NCBI GenBank assembly: GCA_963580455.1
Contig: OY756966.1
Location: 22,695,001-22,759,000 of the forward strand
Source: Euonymus europaeus
Taxonomy: Eukaryota > Streptophyta > Magnoliopsida > Celastrales > Celastraceae
Length of the DNA stretch: 64,000 bases
Direction: 5' to 3'
Shown: positions 48,640-60,400 of the stretch, piece by piece
How positions within the stretch are numbered: the stretch's first letter is position 1
How the letters are laid out: each line of letters starts with the position of its first letter
Notes under the pieces: model-generated
Told to the model about the DNA's origin: nothing
Database searches by the model: none
Seen by the model: the letters and a program-made list of their open reading frames with translations, nothing else
Position numbers and translations under genes: made by a program

Positions 48640-48905
48640 GCATATATAAATAAGGGAGGGAGGAAGAGGGGGAAGAGAGGGAGGAAGAGGGGGAAGAGGT
48701 GTAATTGTTATCAAGCAAGCAAAACATGGGAGACAAGAAAACCCAGAAAGGCATGGAAAGGTAGAGCTAGAGACTGGAGAGAGAGAAAGAGAGAGAGTGA
48801 GCGATAGTTGTTGTCAAGCAGTCAAGGATAGGAATAAGAAACAAGAAAACCCAGAAAGGCTTGGAGAGAGAGATCTAGAGATCGAGAGAGAGAGAGAGAG
48901 GATTT
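48640..48905. promoter_or_regulatory. GA-rich leader of KAN1 with an imperfect tandem duplication
   Basis: Two copies of ACAAGAAAACCCAGAAAGGC occur about 109 bases apart (48732 and 48841), each followed by a GAGAGA run, so the segment is duplicated. A shorter repeat GGGAGGAAGAGGGGGAAGAG occurs twice at about 48658-48698. On the coding strand these are CT-rich, as in plant 5' leaders and BPC/GAGA-binding sites. Confidence 0.5.
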
Positions 48906-49767
48906 GGGTGATTGGTGCACCTTGAGAGTATATATTGGAAAATGACAATAGAGGAAGAAGAGACACACAACCTCCCTTCTCTCTCTCCCCATATAGTCAA
49001 AACTCAAAACGCTATAATAAATTAATAAATATTTTTTTTACAGTACAATATAAATAATAGAGCCTAGAGAGAGAATTCATGGCAGACTCATAAAGTCATA
49101 ATCCCCCACTCTCTGTGTTCAAACTCTCTTCTTATACCCCTTATTTAATGAAGAAGACAATGAAAACACATTGGCCGAGTACGTACCACTAAATTAGTAC
49201 GTATAGCATACAATCCTCTTCCCACAATTTCTTTTTAAAATTATATATATATGTATATATTTATATATGGCACTTTCACTGCTGATAATTGCATCAGCTC
49301 TTTCTTATAGATTGTGTAAATTATCATCTTCATCTTCTTTCTACATTCAACCAAAGAACGGATGGAGGGAAGATGGTGTGGAATTGAAGGGTTGGCCGTT
49401 GGCACATTTTTCTCAATTAAGCCAACCAATTGACTTTAAAACTAATAGTTAAACATAATTGACTTTATAATTATAAATATTAAATCAATTAATTTTATTT
49501 AATAGAGTAACATTTTAGGTTATAATAGTTGGCTTTAAATTAATAAAATTAATGCCAAAATGAATATTTAACTGATTTAGAGTATAGTTGAGAGTGTTTG
49601 ATGTGTGAATGCAATGTTTGAGAAACTGAAAATTTGTAGAAAGTGTGCAGAATTAAAAATTTGGAGTTTTGTTAAGAATTTATGCTATGGATGATCTAAC
49701 TATAGGGTCGATTCTTCAATAATTAAGACTTGTTTTAGTGCCAAATTCCTATTTTTATGACCAAGAG
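48906..49767. other. distal KAN1 upstream region
   Basis: AT-rich with ATATAT microsatellites. A minus-strand TATA-like word (CCAATATATACTC) near 48930 is a candidate KAN1 promoter element about 570 bases before the ATG. No gene recognised. Confidence 0.35.
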
Positions 49768-49900
49768 TAAGGGTGTCCATTCGGTTTTCGATTTTGAAAA
49801 AATATCCGAACAAAATCTAAATTAATAAATGAGTTTGAAATCGTTAATGACTACAGTTCATATCGATTCTTCGATTGCCGATCGAATTTGAACACCCCTA
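49768..49900. mobile_element. small hAT-type MITE, about 133 bp
   Basis: The left end TAAGGGTGTCCATTCGG and the reverse complement of the right end (TAGGGGTGTTCAAATTCG) form the GGGTGTYCA...TGRACACCC ends of a widespread plant MITE type. No open frame. The 8-bp target duplication is not clear, so superfamily assignment rests on the end motif. The following 49901-50430 is AT-rich with nothing recognised. Confidence 0.55.
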
Positions 49901-50429
49901 AATAAGATGTCACAACATTTTGCTTAAAATTTTCACATTGGGCATGACTGGAATGGACTACGTTTGCCATTAAAGTTGACAAACCTAACACATGAAATAA
50001 AAACCCACGTGTAGGCAGGCATGTTTCATTAATTGATATCAGTTTTGACAATAATGTGGTTGACCTAATTTTTGAAGTTCTAGATATTATTTAAAAAATT
50101 AGAAAAAAATTATTTGTATTTTGATCATTTTTTATTAATTCAACGATATTTTTCTTGTTTCAAACAAAAAAATTTTGAATAATGTATGATAATTTTAGAT
50201 CGTTAGATATAAAATATAAAATACTTTAATACTCCATATATTTTTTAGATTGAATTTAATTTTTGTTTTTAACAAAACATATATCGTGAGATTCATAAAA
50301 TCGATTTTTAAAAAATATATTTTTTAAAAATTTTAAAAATATATTTTAGACTTCAAAAGTGATCCTAAAATTAGGTGCACATTTTAAATGCACATTAAAA
50401 AACCCTTCTCTCTCTATATTTTTTTTGAA

Positions 50430-50960
50430 ATGTCAGAATACCTGAATTCCATTAAAGGATTAACCCAAGCCACCAAGTGGAAACTGGAAACCTTCGCCTG
50501 AGGATGAAGCAAATACAAAGAAACAGAGAAAAAAAAAAACTATATCATGAAACAAAATAGAACAAGAAAGGAGACATATGCTAATTATTGCCCATTGCTA
50601 AAACTCAATCATGCTCAATCAAACTATAGCTAGAGCTGTAGAGGGAGCCTCACTGCAGAGACTTCAAGAACGTAGAGTCAAGCCAGACTTGACCAAGAAA
50701 TGAACAGCTTGATTGAACTTCCTACGAACAGAAGAGGCCTTCCAAGATAAAACTGTATGCAACATTAACAAATTTACTTCCTTGGAGATAAAAGCCCTGC
50801 CTGGTATGAGAGGTTGGAAGAATCAGTAGCCTCACCAACATCAACAATGATGTTAGCAGAATCACCTTCTAAGTGGATGGATTAGAATCCCAATTGAATG
50901 AATAAACGTATAGCCTGAAGAGCAGCATAAGCCTCAACCAAGACATTTTTTTAAATTTAT
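50430..50960 (-). pseudogene. second LINE relic (RNase H and 3' tail)
   Basis: On the minus strand the translation shows EVLVEAYAALQAIRLFIQLG, then a stop in a Ser-containing stretch, HLEGDSANIIVDVGEATDSS, then KEVNLLMLHTVLSWKASSVR and RRKFNQAVHFLVKSGL, the order of the RNase H domain in plant LINEs (L-E-G-D-S core followed by VRR-N--AH--A). The 3' tail ends in A-rich sequence (T-run on the plus strand at 50420). Stops make it a relic. It is a different fragment from the copy at 42926-44060. Confidence 0.7.
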
Positions 50961-52095
50961 ACAAATGCACTGTTGTACTGCTCTTACAAGTTACAACCTC
51001 TATGAAAGACATTTCAGGTTGTCTTGGTCTTTAGGAAAAATGGCCTCTCTCTTCTTGTGTGTTGCATGGAGAGGAATATTTTCAATCTGTCTTTTTCTCA
51101 TGTGATAAAGCAATATTGCCAATCATGTTTCTAAGAGTATAAGAAACTCCAAATTTGGCTTTTATTTTTGGGTCATAAGCTCCCACTTTAATTTGATAAC
51201 ATAACAAAATATTACTTCTCTTTCTCTATGGTCCTCATCACTTATATATCTATATATATACACACACACGCACACATACTCACATGGTATACTAAAGGAT
51301 GTACTGTACGAGGATCATCAAATGAATTTGACAGTAGTGATTAGACATCATGTATGTATATATATATATATATATATGATTTGTATCTAACTTTTGAGAT
51401 TCGAGAAATTTAAAAAATATATATTTATATTCTAATTGTTTTTACAAATTTAGGAATATATTTTTTGTTCAAAAATAAATCCAACATAAAAGGTGCATGA
51501 TAATTCTAGACAATTAGATATAAAATACAAAACGTTTCATACACTTTTTAAGTTATGTTTTATTTTCGTTTCTAACAAAAAAAAAAAGAGAGTTAGATTG
51601 GTCAAAAATTAAGTGCAAATGAGAGAAAACCTCTCTCTCTCTATATGATGATGATAACCCCTACAATCAGATATTATATTATACCGACACTACTGGCCCA
51701 ACCAACCTAATACGACTAATTTCCATTATTGTACCTTCCAATGGTGGTCACATTACACACTCAACTAATATCCATCGATAAAAGAAAATTTTATTTTGGG
51801 TTATTAATCACAAGTATTTGACATTGCATTATATAGCATTCAATTAATGGTGAAAAACTGTACATAAAGACAGTCATATATATATATATATGTATATATA
51901 TATACAGGTTATATTACTAGACATTGTGACTGTTGTGGATGTACACTTTGGCCTTTGAAGTTGACATATCACATATGAGAAATGAATAAATATGAACAAG
52001 TACGTGCTAGTGTGATATATCATATCACTCGTGGTAATTAATCCTAGCTAGCTGGTGTTTTTTTCTTAAAATAATAATACTTCAAATGATCATAT
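50961..52095. other. AT-rich spacer with TA/CA microsatellites
   Basis: ATATAT and CACACACA tracts near 51250 and 51360, and another TA run near 51870-51905. No gene recognised. Confidence 0.4.
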
Positions 52096-53105
52096 AATTG
52101 ACGCGGTTCAAAACAGCGTGACTAGTGTAAGACTTTTAACAATGATGCTATCTAGAACAGAGTCAATTCTTTTATTTAATTTTGGCTTATTGACACTATT
52201 CGGAGCAGCGTCAATTAGTTGAAAGGTAATAATGTTGTTAAGAACAACATTATTAGTTGCTGAAAGGGGAAAAAATAACTTAAAAAATCAGAACATATCT
52301 GTAACATAATTTCAACACATAATACCATCAGAATACATAATAATAACTTATTCTAACACATAGTATTATCTAAATATATAAATACATTACATAATATACC
52401 GATTAATCCTAACACATAAATCATCATAACACATAGCTTCATTACATAATATCAACTAATCCTAGCACATAAGTCATCAGAATACATAGGTTCATTGCAT
52501 AATATCATATCAGGTACACTGGTGTTGTTTCTTGTTGTGTCCCCGTTGATCATATATGTTACATTTACACCTTGATCGACCTTCTCTCATATCCATTTCG
52601 TTTGTTAATTGCGTTGAAATCAGAAGAACTTTTTTTGATCTCCGGAATCTTGCACAATGGACTAGAATATATGTTGCCCTCTCATCTTGATCTGGAATGG
52701 GGTAAAAAGTAGGCAAGGTTCTCGTAGGCTTCTAAGGTGAAACCTTGTTCCATCATATTACTGTAATTGACCTTAGTTGGAAAACAACAAGAAATATTGA
52801 CATGTGAACATCGTAGATCAAGTGTAAGTCACATGCTGCACGTACAACTCTATAGGTCTGAGGTTGCTCTAATTCACACCACGTGATGTCTTTCTTCTAT
52901 CATTCGCACCCTAGTGGTAACTTGAAATGTTAGAGGGTCGTGGTGGAACATTTGAAGTTGCTACCTTTTGGACTTCTCGATCTCCCAACAGAGCTTATCT
53001 AAAACTTTAAAAGAAATGACATTGTTCCGAACAACGTCATTGTTAAAAAGTCTTACACTACTAGTGACGTTGTTCGAAACGGCATCAATTATTATTTGTG
53101 TAAAT
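52096..53105 (-). mobile_element. MULE-like element with ~85-bp TIRs and transposase C-terminal relic
   Basis: The left arm (ATTGACGCGGTTCAAAACAG, GTGTAAGACTTTTAACAATG) aligns with the reverse complement of the right arm (ATTGATGCCGTTTCGAACAA, GTGTAAGACTTTTTAACAAT) over about 85 bases at roughly 75% identity. Each arm holds palindromic GACGTTGTTCGGAACAACGTC-like units. Between them the minus strand encodes PTFYPIPDQDERATY, RFRRSKKVLL and RSRCKCNIYDQRGHNKKQHQ, resembling the proline/arginine tail and CX2CX4HX4C-type zinc knuckle at the end of Mutator-like transposases (one knuckle Cys is displaced). The rest of the transposase is lost or full of stops. Classification as MULE is favoured over CACTA by the knuckle. 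Confidence 0.6.
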
Positions 53106-53395
53106 AATTGAAAGGGATAATTATATCACTAAACAATTATTAAAATATTATTATTTTGAAAGGAAAAAAAAACTCGCTAGCTAGAGATAGGTGGGCGTTA
53201 AACCTCGAAAAGAGCGAGGCAGGAAAAGATGGTGTACTATTCTGTGTTGATGTGAGAGCTCACAAATCATTTTGTAATCAATTGCTTTGTGATTGACTCG
53301 CAAAAAAAAGCAAAATAAATGAAGAAAAAGAAAGACTACATTTGCTAGCTCTCTCTTTTTCCAAAAAACCCTTCTTTTTTAATATATGCAGACAA

Positions 53396-53397
<2 letters not shown>

Positions 53398-53442
<45 letters not shown>
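53398..53442. repeat. (GA)n microsatellite
   Basis: An uninterrupted GAGAGA run of about 42 bases. It creates artificial Ser-Leu open frames on the minus strand, which are not genes. Flanking 53106-53776 shows a TGCATGGCATGGCATGGCATG run near 53520 and nothing else recognised. Confidence 0.9.
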
Positions 53443-53443
<1 letters not shown>

Positions 53444-53776
53444 GTGTGTGTATATATGTGTGTGATCAGTGATGAGGCCATAATGAGTCGATGATGAAAT
53501 GCATCCTATGCTATTCATGCATGCATGGCATGGCATGGCATGTCAGTGTTAGTTTTTTTTTTTTAATTTTATTTGCAGGTACAGTAGGTTCTAGGGAATG
53601 GAATGGGCAGAGAAGGAATTTATTTTTTTGTTATTTTGTTTTGTGTGTTGGTGAGAGTGAGCTTTCACTGTTTCACATTGATCCAGTGAAACAGTCCTAT
53701 CGAGGAGGAGAGCCTGAAGTGGGTTGTGGCTGCCCATTGATCCAGTCCTATCGAGTTGTGTTGTGTGTTGACCAAC

Positions 53777-54189
53777 ATGCCATTTGGTTAGCATTTTGAG
53801 GGGAATGAGGTGGGGCGAGGTGATGGTGAAAGTCGTTCATTTTTTCTCGTTTGGTAGTTTAAGATGAAACAAATTCTAAACTCATCCCACATTTATTCCT
53901 CCTTTGGAGATTAACAAAAATTTACCAAAAATACGGTATTAGCTAATCTCCACAAGAGAAAATGAATTTCGATATTTAAAAAACTATTTTATCTCCATTG
54001 TTAATAAGTAATCACACTTATTTAATTAATCTATACTGTTCTTTTTTATGTGAACAAAATTAGTGTAATATGAAAATTATAGTATTAAAATTCTAACACT
54101 CATACTCTTTCTTAATTAATTTCATACCAAACATGACAATGTTTGCCTCACACTAATCACACTCATCGGATTGCCGATCAAATGTCCCG
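53777..54189. mobile_element. non-autonomous TIR-type element, short copy
   Basis: Same order of blocks as the 40272-42406 element: ATGCCATTTGGTTAGC, GAGGGGAATGAG, CACAAGAGAAAATGAATTTC, GTTAATAAGTAATCACACTT, then ATACCAAACATGACAATGTT and CACTCATCGGATTGCCGATC. The right end, reversed, reads ACGGGACATTTGATCGGC, matching the left end ACGGGGCATTTGGTTGGC of the long copy, so terminal inverted repeats are present. About 413 bp; no coding capacity. Confidence 0.55.
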
Positions 54190-55263
54190 TAAGAGATTGG
54201 ATAAAAGAGAAGAAATTATTTCATTAGAAGAAGAGATTGGCGAAGAAGGAGTGACTAAGAGATTGAAGGAAATTGTAATACTTTCATTCAATTCAAAATC
54301 ATGAATTATAATTAAGGGTTAAAATAATAATAAGCCCAAAATAAAAGAATGGATCCATGATAACAAGCCCAAACACAAAGAGATCTTCATAAACGGGCCC
54401 AATAATGGGGGTCATAAATGGTGAAGGTTAAGCAAAAACTTTTTTTTTTTTTATAAAAGATGACGGTACCTCCAAAATTTAATAATAGGCTCAATTGTGG
54501 CGGAGGAATACCATGGATACCGTGGTTAAGCAAAAACATTATGTGGGAGATTGGATTCAAAATACCTCATTAATTACATTCAACAATAATTAAAATAATT
54601 TAATTTTCGTAGTCTAAATAGCCAAATGAATGTCAATAAATCTGATATTATGTAGGGAAATAAATGCAATTAACAAACAAAGACAGATGTAGAATATGCC
54701 TTATTATCGAAATACTAAATTAGGATTGCATTAAACTATTTTCAATTTTCAAAAAAAATAAAATAAAAGAAGAATGGAAAAAAATTAGAAAAAATTCAAT
54801 TTTACTTTCATCTACTTTCACCGAAAGAATTTTATATAATTAATTACCCTTTCTATATTCTCTTGAAATGCAGAACAACAATTAGTCAATTAGTAACAAA
54901 ATTTTCCCCACACATACAAAATGAGAATACAAATAGCTAAGATGACACTCATATGTGTGATATCTCATATAGGTCTCGTGTTCGAGTCTCTTTGTCTGAT
55001 TCTCCAATTTTATTTCATGCAAAACATATATCTATATATATATATATATATATTTAAAGCTACAGCAAAAGCTGGCGTCATAATTACTATTAAAATTTGA
55101 AAACAATAGTTGAAATGGCCGTTGTAGGAACTAATTAATGTTTAGAAACGTAAGTATAATACAATGACTTTAAAACCCAGCTAATTAATATTTCCAACAC
55201 AGTCCACATTCTGCATATATTGCATGTTCATCACACAAACGGTAAGAAGATTCACTTTCCCCT
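54190..55263. other. AT-rich spacer upstream of the ENODL gene
   Basis: No gene recognised. TA microsatellite near 55030-55055. The last part is the ENODL promoter. Confidence 0.4.
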
Positions 55264-55272
55264 CTATATATA
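55264..55272 (+). promoter_or_regulatory. TATA box of the early nodulin-like gene
   Basis: CTATATATAC about 105 bases upstream of the ATG at 55372, in a CT-rich context, is a good plant TATA candidate with a UTR of about 75 bases. A second TA run lies at 55285-55303. Confidence 0.45.
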
Positions 55273-55371
55273 CTCACAAACCAATATATATATATATATA
55301 TACACACACACCTCCAATCTCCATCTATCTCCCTCATTCAGTTTCTGGAGAAAGATAACTCTTTGGTTACA

Positions 55372-56149
55372 ATGGAGTCTCAAACATTAGTTGGGTTCAT
55401 TCTCATGGTGACAATCATAGGGTCTCTCAGCTCATCTCAAGCTCACAAGTTTTGGGTTGGTGGCAAAGATGGTTGGGTCCTAAACCCTTCAGAGAGCTAC
55501 AATCATTGGCCTGATCAAAGAATTCGATTTTGTGTCAATGACACTCTTTGTAAGTGATTGTTATATAAGGTGGAGTCAGAAAGTAATGTCGGTGTAATTT
55601 AATATTAAAATGAAACTAATTTGCACATAAAAATAACCTTAATTCTCTCAAAGTTAGTGTACAAACACATAAAATAACATTTGTTTCTTTTTCTGGTTTG
55701 TAGATTTCAGGTACAAGAAAGGATCAGACTCGGTTTTGGTAGTAACAAAAGAAGATTACTTCTCTTGCAACACTAACACGCCTCTACAGTCCTTCACAGA
55801 TGGGGAGTCAACCTTCACGTTTGATCGATGGGGTCGATTTTTCTTCATAAGTGGACAAGTTAATAACTGCAATAACGGCCAAAAGCTCAGCACTGTCGTT
55901 ATGGCTCCAAGAAATGGAACCTCCGGGTGTCCAACCCCTCCAACACCACCAAAACCTTCACCCTCTCCTGCTCCACATACATCTCCCGCACCCACACCAG
56001 CTCAGCCTCCAAAGACGGGGCAATCACCCTCATTGAATGCTCCAGCCCCGGCTCCGGCTAAGGCGGATGCAGTAGGTTTAGTTAACAATTTTGGATTAGC
56101 TTTGGTGGCAAGTGTAGGGTTAATTGGTTTGATTGTGTTGTTGGTTTAG
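55372..56149 (+). CDS. early nodulin-like (phytocyanin) GPI-anchored protein
   Basis: Two exons (55372-55549, 55704-56149), 624 nt, 207 aa, with the intron at the conserved phytocyanin position after NDTL. Residues 1-24 are a signal peptide ending SSSQA before HKFWVGGKDGW. The plastocyanin-like domain follows (YNHWPDQRIRFCVNDTL, YFRYKKGSDSVLVV, DYFSCNTNTPL, RFFFISGQVNNCNNGQKL). Two Cys remain for the disulfide, but the expected copper His residues are Ser/Asp and Asn, as in ENODL proteins, so copper is unlikely to bind. A Pro/Ser/Ala-rich arabinogalactan-like linker (PTPPTPPKPSPSPAP) and a hydrophobic tail (FGLALVASVGLIGLIVLLV) predict a GPI anchor at the plasma membrane. ENODLs act in reproductive cell signalling and cell-wall processes. 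Confidence 0.9.
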
Positions 56150-57434
56150 TTTGGTTTTGTTATTTATTCTTTCTTTATTTGATTTACGAGTTTTTTTTTT
56201 ATTATTTTAGTGATAAATGAAATTGTGCTTAACCTTTTTTTTTTAAATTTAATATCATTTGTGGGCTCTCGGCCCCCTTGGTAGTAATTTTCCTTTTATT
56301 AGATAAAATTTTTCACTTACAAAAGAAAAGACCTATAATTTGTGTAAAATTAAATTCAACTTTGGCTATTGCAAAATAAATTTTCATCGTATGGTGTTTC
56401 ATAGTATAATCATATCTTGCACTTTTCAATCCAGATTGTAGAAGGAAAATTATTTTTTAGGTTCCAATTTTTCTGATTAATTTAGAAATGTAAATCAAGT
56501 AGACCCTTCTGCAGTACATGAGTGGATAATAAATTGCCTTATATTGCATTAAGTAGACCATTTAATTCATATATTTCTCCTCTTTTTTTTCTTAGAAAAA
56601 TCATATTATTGTTTAATTGCATTTTTTTTTCTTTTTCCCTATAATTATTATTACTTTTAATTTATAGATTTTCATATTTTATATTATTTAATATTCGAAT
56701 AACAATAAAACTAACTATTGATCGTTACCTAACAGCCGACGGAAAAAAAAAAGGGAAAAGAAAAAGTGACAACACGAATAATCACAACAGAAATTTTAAA
56801 TTTGAAAATTAAGAAAAGGATTAATTAAGGAAATTATTAAATTACACAAGTACCTGGAATTCGTGGCAGGATTTGTGATTAACTGAAAAATTCTAATAAT
56901 TTTGATTTTTAAGATTTTTTCAAAAAATATTGTTTTTGAAATAAAAGAGGAAAGAACCTTGAACTGCACGTAGTCCACTTAAACTCGTTAACAATATTAG
57001 TATTATTGTGCTATATGCTATTACATTATTACTTTAAGGTTGGACTACACGGCATATTCACGAGATATTTACATATTCAAATCCAAATTGATAAATAAAT
57101 TTTTGTACTTAATTGACCATATCAATTAACCATACCTAACTAGTTTAAATCCCAATAAGAAAATCGGACAATTCAGCTAAATAGTCCAGCACACTTGATA
57201 ATTAAGGGGAGCCAAATAGTCAAACGTGTACCAGGTTGCTTTTACAGTGAAATGCTTTTACATTGCAAAACATGTCACAAATTAAATAAACAATTGAGTA
57301 TTTCATGTTATTGGAACCACTTTCAGCGTTCAAGAAACTCCGCTGACAGGGACCTTAGAAAACCTGGAACAAGAATAACTGAAGCAAGAAAATGTGAATG
57401 TGCACCTTTTATTAGAAAGATCACAATCCAATGC
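56150..57434. other. intergenic spacer between ENODL and NDUFS1 (convergent)
   Basis: Two 3' flanks facing each other; AT-rich with TTTTTT runs. TTTATT at 57408-57413 is an AATAAA on the minus strand but lies only about 22 bases after the NDUFS1 stop. No gene recognised; the frame at 57195-57479 overlaps the NDUFS1 end and is not supported. Confidence 0.4.
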
Positions 57435-60400
57435 TCACTTCTTCATGAGCATGGCACTGCATTGCGCCATTATTTTTGATGCCCTGGTGATTGAGTCAGT
57501 CATGTAGAAATTCCTAACAGTGGTCTGGAATGGTGTGGAGCTCAATTTATGACTGAACTCGGGCTTCAATGAAGCACCAAATGTAGCTGTGACTCTCTCA
57601 TCCAGCTGCAGGAGGTTAGGTGCCACAGTCCTGATACGGGAACGAATGGCCCCAAGTGTATCATAGGGCAGCTGTAAACCTCCTACCTCAGACAGTGCCC
57701 TTATTATCTTCCAATCGTCTCTGGCATCACCAACTGTAGGGACTGCAGGCACAGTTTCCTGGCTGCACCCTTCTGTATTTTCATATGTCCCTTCCTTCTC
57801 ACTGAATGCCGATGCTGGTAAAATGACATTGGCACGATACACACTTTGGTCCCCATGGTGCCCCTGATAGACAACAAAGGCATCACTTGGAATCTTGTCC
57901 AGGTTCACATCATCAGCTCCCATAAGATAGACAAACTTTGCAGACTTGATACTTTCGATTGATTCTGGCACTAGTCCCAAGTCAAGGGCAGCTGCTTGGG
58001 CAGCATTGAGAAGCATTACATTAAATCCATTCCAGTCAGGTCTGATGACATTCCCCTTCTCTGCAATCGCTTCAACAACAGAGAAAATTGCATCTTTGTC
58101 CTCCCTCTCAAAAATTCCAGCACCAACAATGATGGCTGGGTTTTTGGCATTCTTTATAGCTGAAAAGAAGGGGTGGCGACCCTCAGCAATTTCAAGAAGA
58201 GTTTCAGGACCAGTACCTAGATGCTGGTGATCATAGTTGAAATCAGTTGGAGGACCGATGTAACCAACCTTTGCTTGGGTTGCACCAACCGCCTTGCGGA
58301 TTCTGGCATTTACCATAGCAGCTTCCAACCTTGGCTGCAAAAAAATAAGAAAAACGGACGCAGGTGAAAAACATGCACAACTACTTGTTTCCCACCATTC
58401 CTTCCAATTACTTCACCTTAGGTTGTCAAACCAGACACCCTAACAGATCAACTTGGAAGAAACTGTGCGTGTGTGTGTGCGCGAGAGAGAGAGAAATGGG
58501 CATAATTCCTGTACGTAATGCATTTATGAGCACACGAAAACAGCATAAAAATCGGCATCAAGAGCTACAATGATGAGGGGATAGCAAACTGAAATGAAAA
58601 AACAACGAAATTTGACACAAGATATTTATTCACCAAATATCTCATATGAAAAAGGATTAAAACTCTTAACTTGTAAGAATGTTACCTGAGTGCCAACCAA
58701 AAGGAATACATCTGCCTTCTCAAGACCAGCAATGCCACTATTCATAATATAACCAGATCTTAGATCGGCATTAGGATTAGCGCCATTTCCCTCACACCAT
58801 ATGTTGTTTGATCCCATTCTGTTCAACAGATCTTTTAGAGCCATCATGGATTCTGCATCGGATAGCTTACCGGCAATTCCAACAATCTCATCTGGTTTTA
58901 CTTGATGGAGAATCTCAGCAACAAAAGCTAAGGCGTCACGCCAGCTCACTGTCTTGAATTGTCCATCAGGGCCACGAACCATAGGGTCATTTAACCTCTG
59001 CCTCTTCAAACCATCGTAGCAAAAACGTGTCTTGTCTGATATCCATTCTTCGTTGATGTCCTGCCACCATGTCAGCACACAAGGTTTAATAGAAAAATAT
59101 AATGTCAACAGATGCTAAGTTCCAAAATTCCAACAAAAAATGCCTAAAAAGTTCAACTTCCATCCTCAAGCTGCATAGTAATCCATAAACCACACATTTA
59201 TGTTTCTTATCAATTTAAAGGCAATTTATAATGTACATAACAAATTCCATGCTGCATGTTAATATCAAGCCAGATTTAGCAAATACCAGTTTCTTTGCTT
59301 CCAAAACTTTGAGGTTAACTGGGGAAAAGTGTATATATACCATCATCAACAAAAAGCCTTGGTCCCAAACAGTTTGGGGTCCATATATGTCCTTACATTT
59401 GTACACAATCTACAATATAACTAGGAATATTCTAGCGCTTGAGTGAATGAAATTGCTTTGATTAGTCAAATAGCTTTGGACCAATACCCCAAAAGGAAAA
59501 CACAGCAGCATGGCTCCTTACCTTTTGGAGAAACTTTCAGAATCGGGAGATATAGCTTATAAAGGAATGAGTGTTTTCAAAGTGTTTACATGATACAAAA
59601 AATAAATGAATAATGTACCCGAAATACTATTTAGAAAGCGGGTGACTCAAATGCACACTTCACAATTGAGAGTATGTACTCAATCATTGATGACAAGGGT
59701 GGGTGGGGAAGATTGGGGATCTAGTGCCCCAGTATAAGTTTCATTCTTCACCTTGATAATGGCCATTAAGCAGTCCTGGGGATGGTGCCAGGCAGAAGAC
59801 AAAAATTATGCCTATTGATGTTTTATGCGAAAAAGGAAACGCATTTCAATAACCTTTGATATACTTTCATGTAGTGCACAACTATGATTTCCTAATACCA
59901 CGTTAGTATCATGCAATAAATAAATAAAAACCCACATGAGCATTGATCAAGTGATACAGCTAAAACAGCAGGAAAACGTATGACAGAGAAACAAGAAAAT
60001 GTGTGCAAACTGCAAAGCTATTCCATAGACATTAGATATGGGGAGATTTGAAACTAGAAAGGGAGATCTGCCAAAGAAATGTACCTCATTCAGCCGCGGA
60101 AGGATGCGCATGACCTCTGGACCTCTACTATCAATTCGAATATTAGACCCAACTGCATCAGTAACATCAATGGTCTCTGTTCCTTTTAATTCCCAATTCC
60201 TTGCTTTAAATGCGAAAGGCTTTGAGGTCAGAGCTCCGACAGGACAAATATCAATGACATTTCCAGAAAGCTCGCTTGTCATAAGTTTCTCAACATAAGT
60301 CCCAATTTCCTCTCCACTCCCACGACCTAGAATGCCAAGGTCCTGGACACCAGCAACCTCTGTCGCAAAACGGACACACCTGTTGGATTATGAGAAGGCA

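Noticed and set aside
53278..53536. Minus-strand Ser-Leu repeat proteins
   Set aside because: They are created by the (GA)n microsatellite.
55756..56036. Gly-rich minus-strand frame and a second plus frame
   Set aside because: Both overlap exon 2 of the ENODL gene in other frames.
57195..57479. 94-codon plus-strand frame at the NDUFS1 3' end
   Set aside because: It overlaps the NDUFS1 stop region and has no recognisable product.
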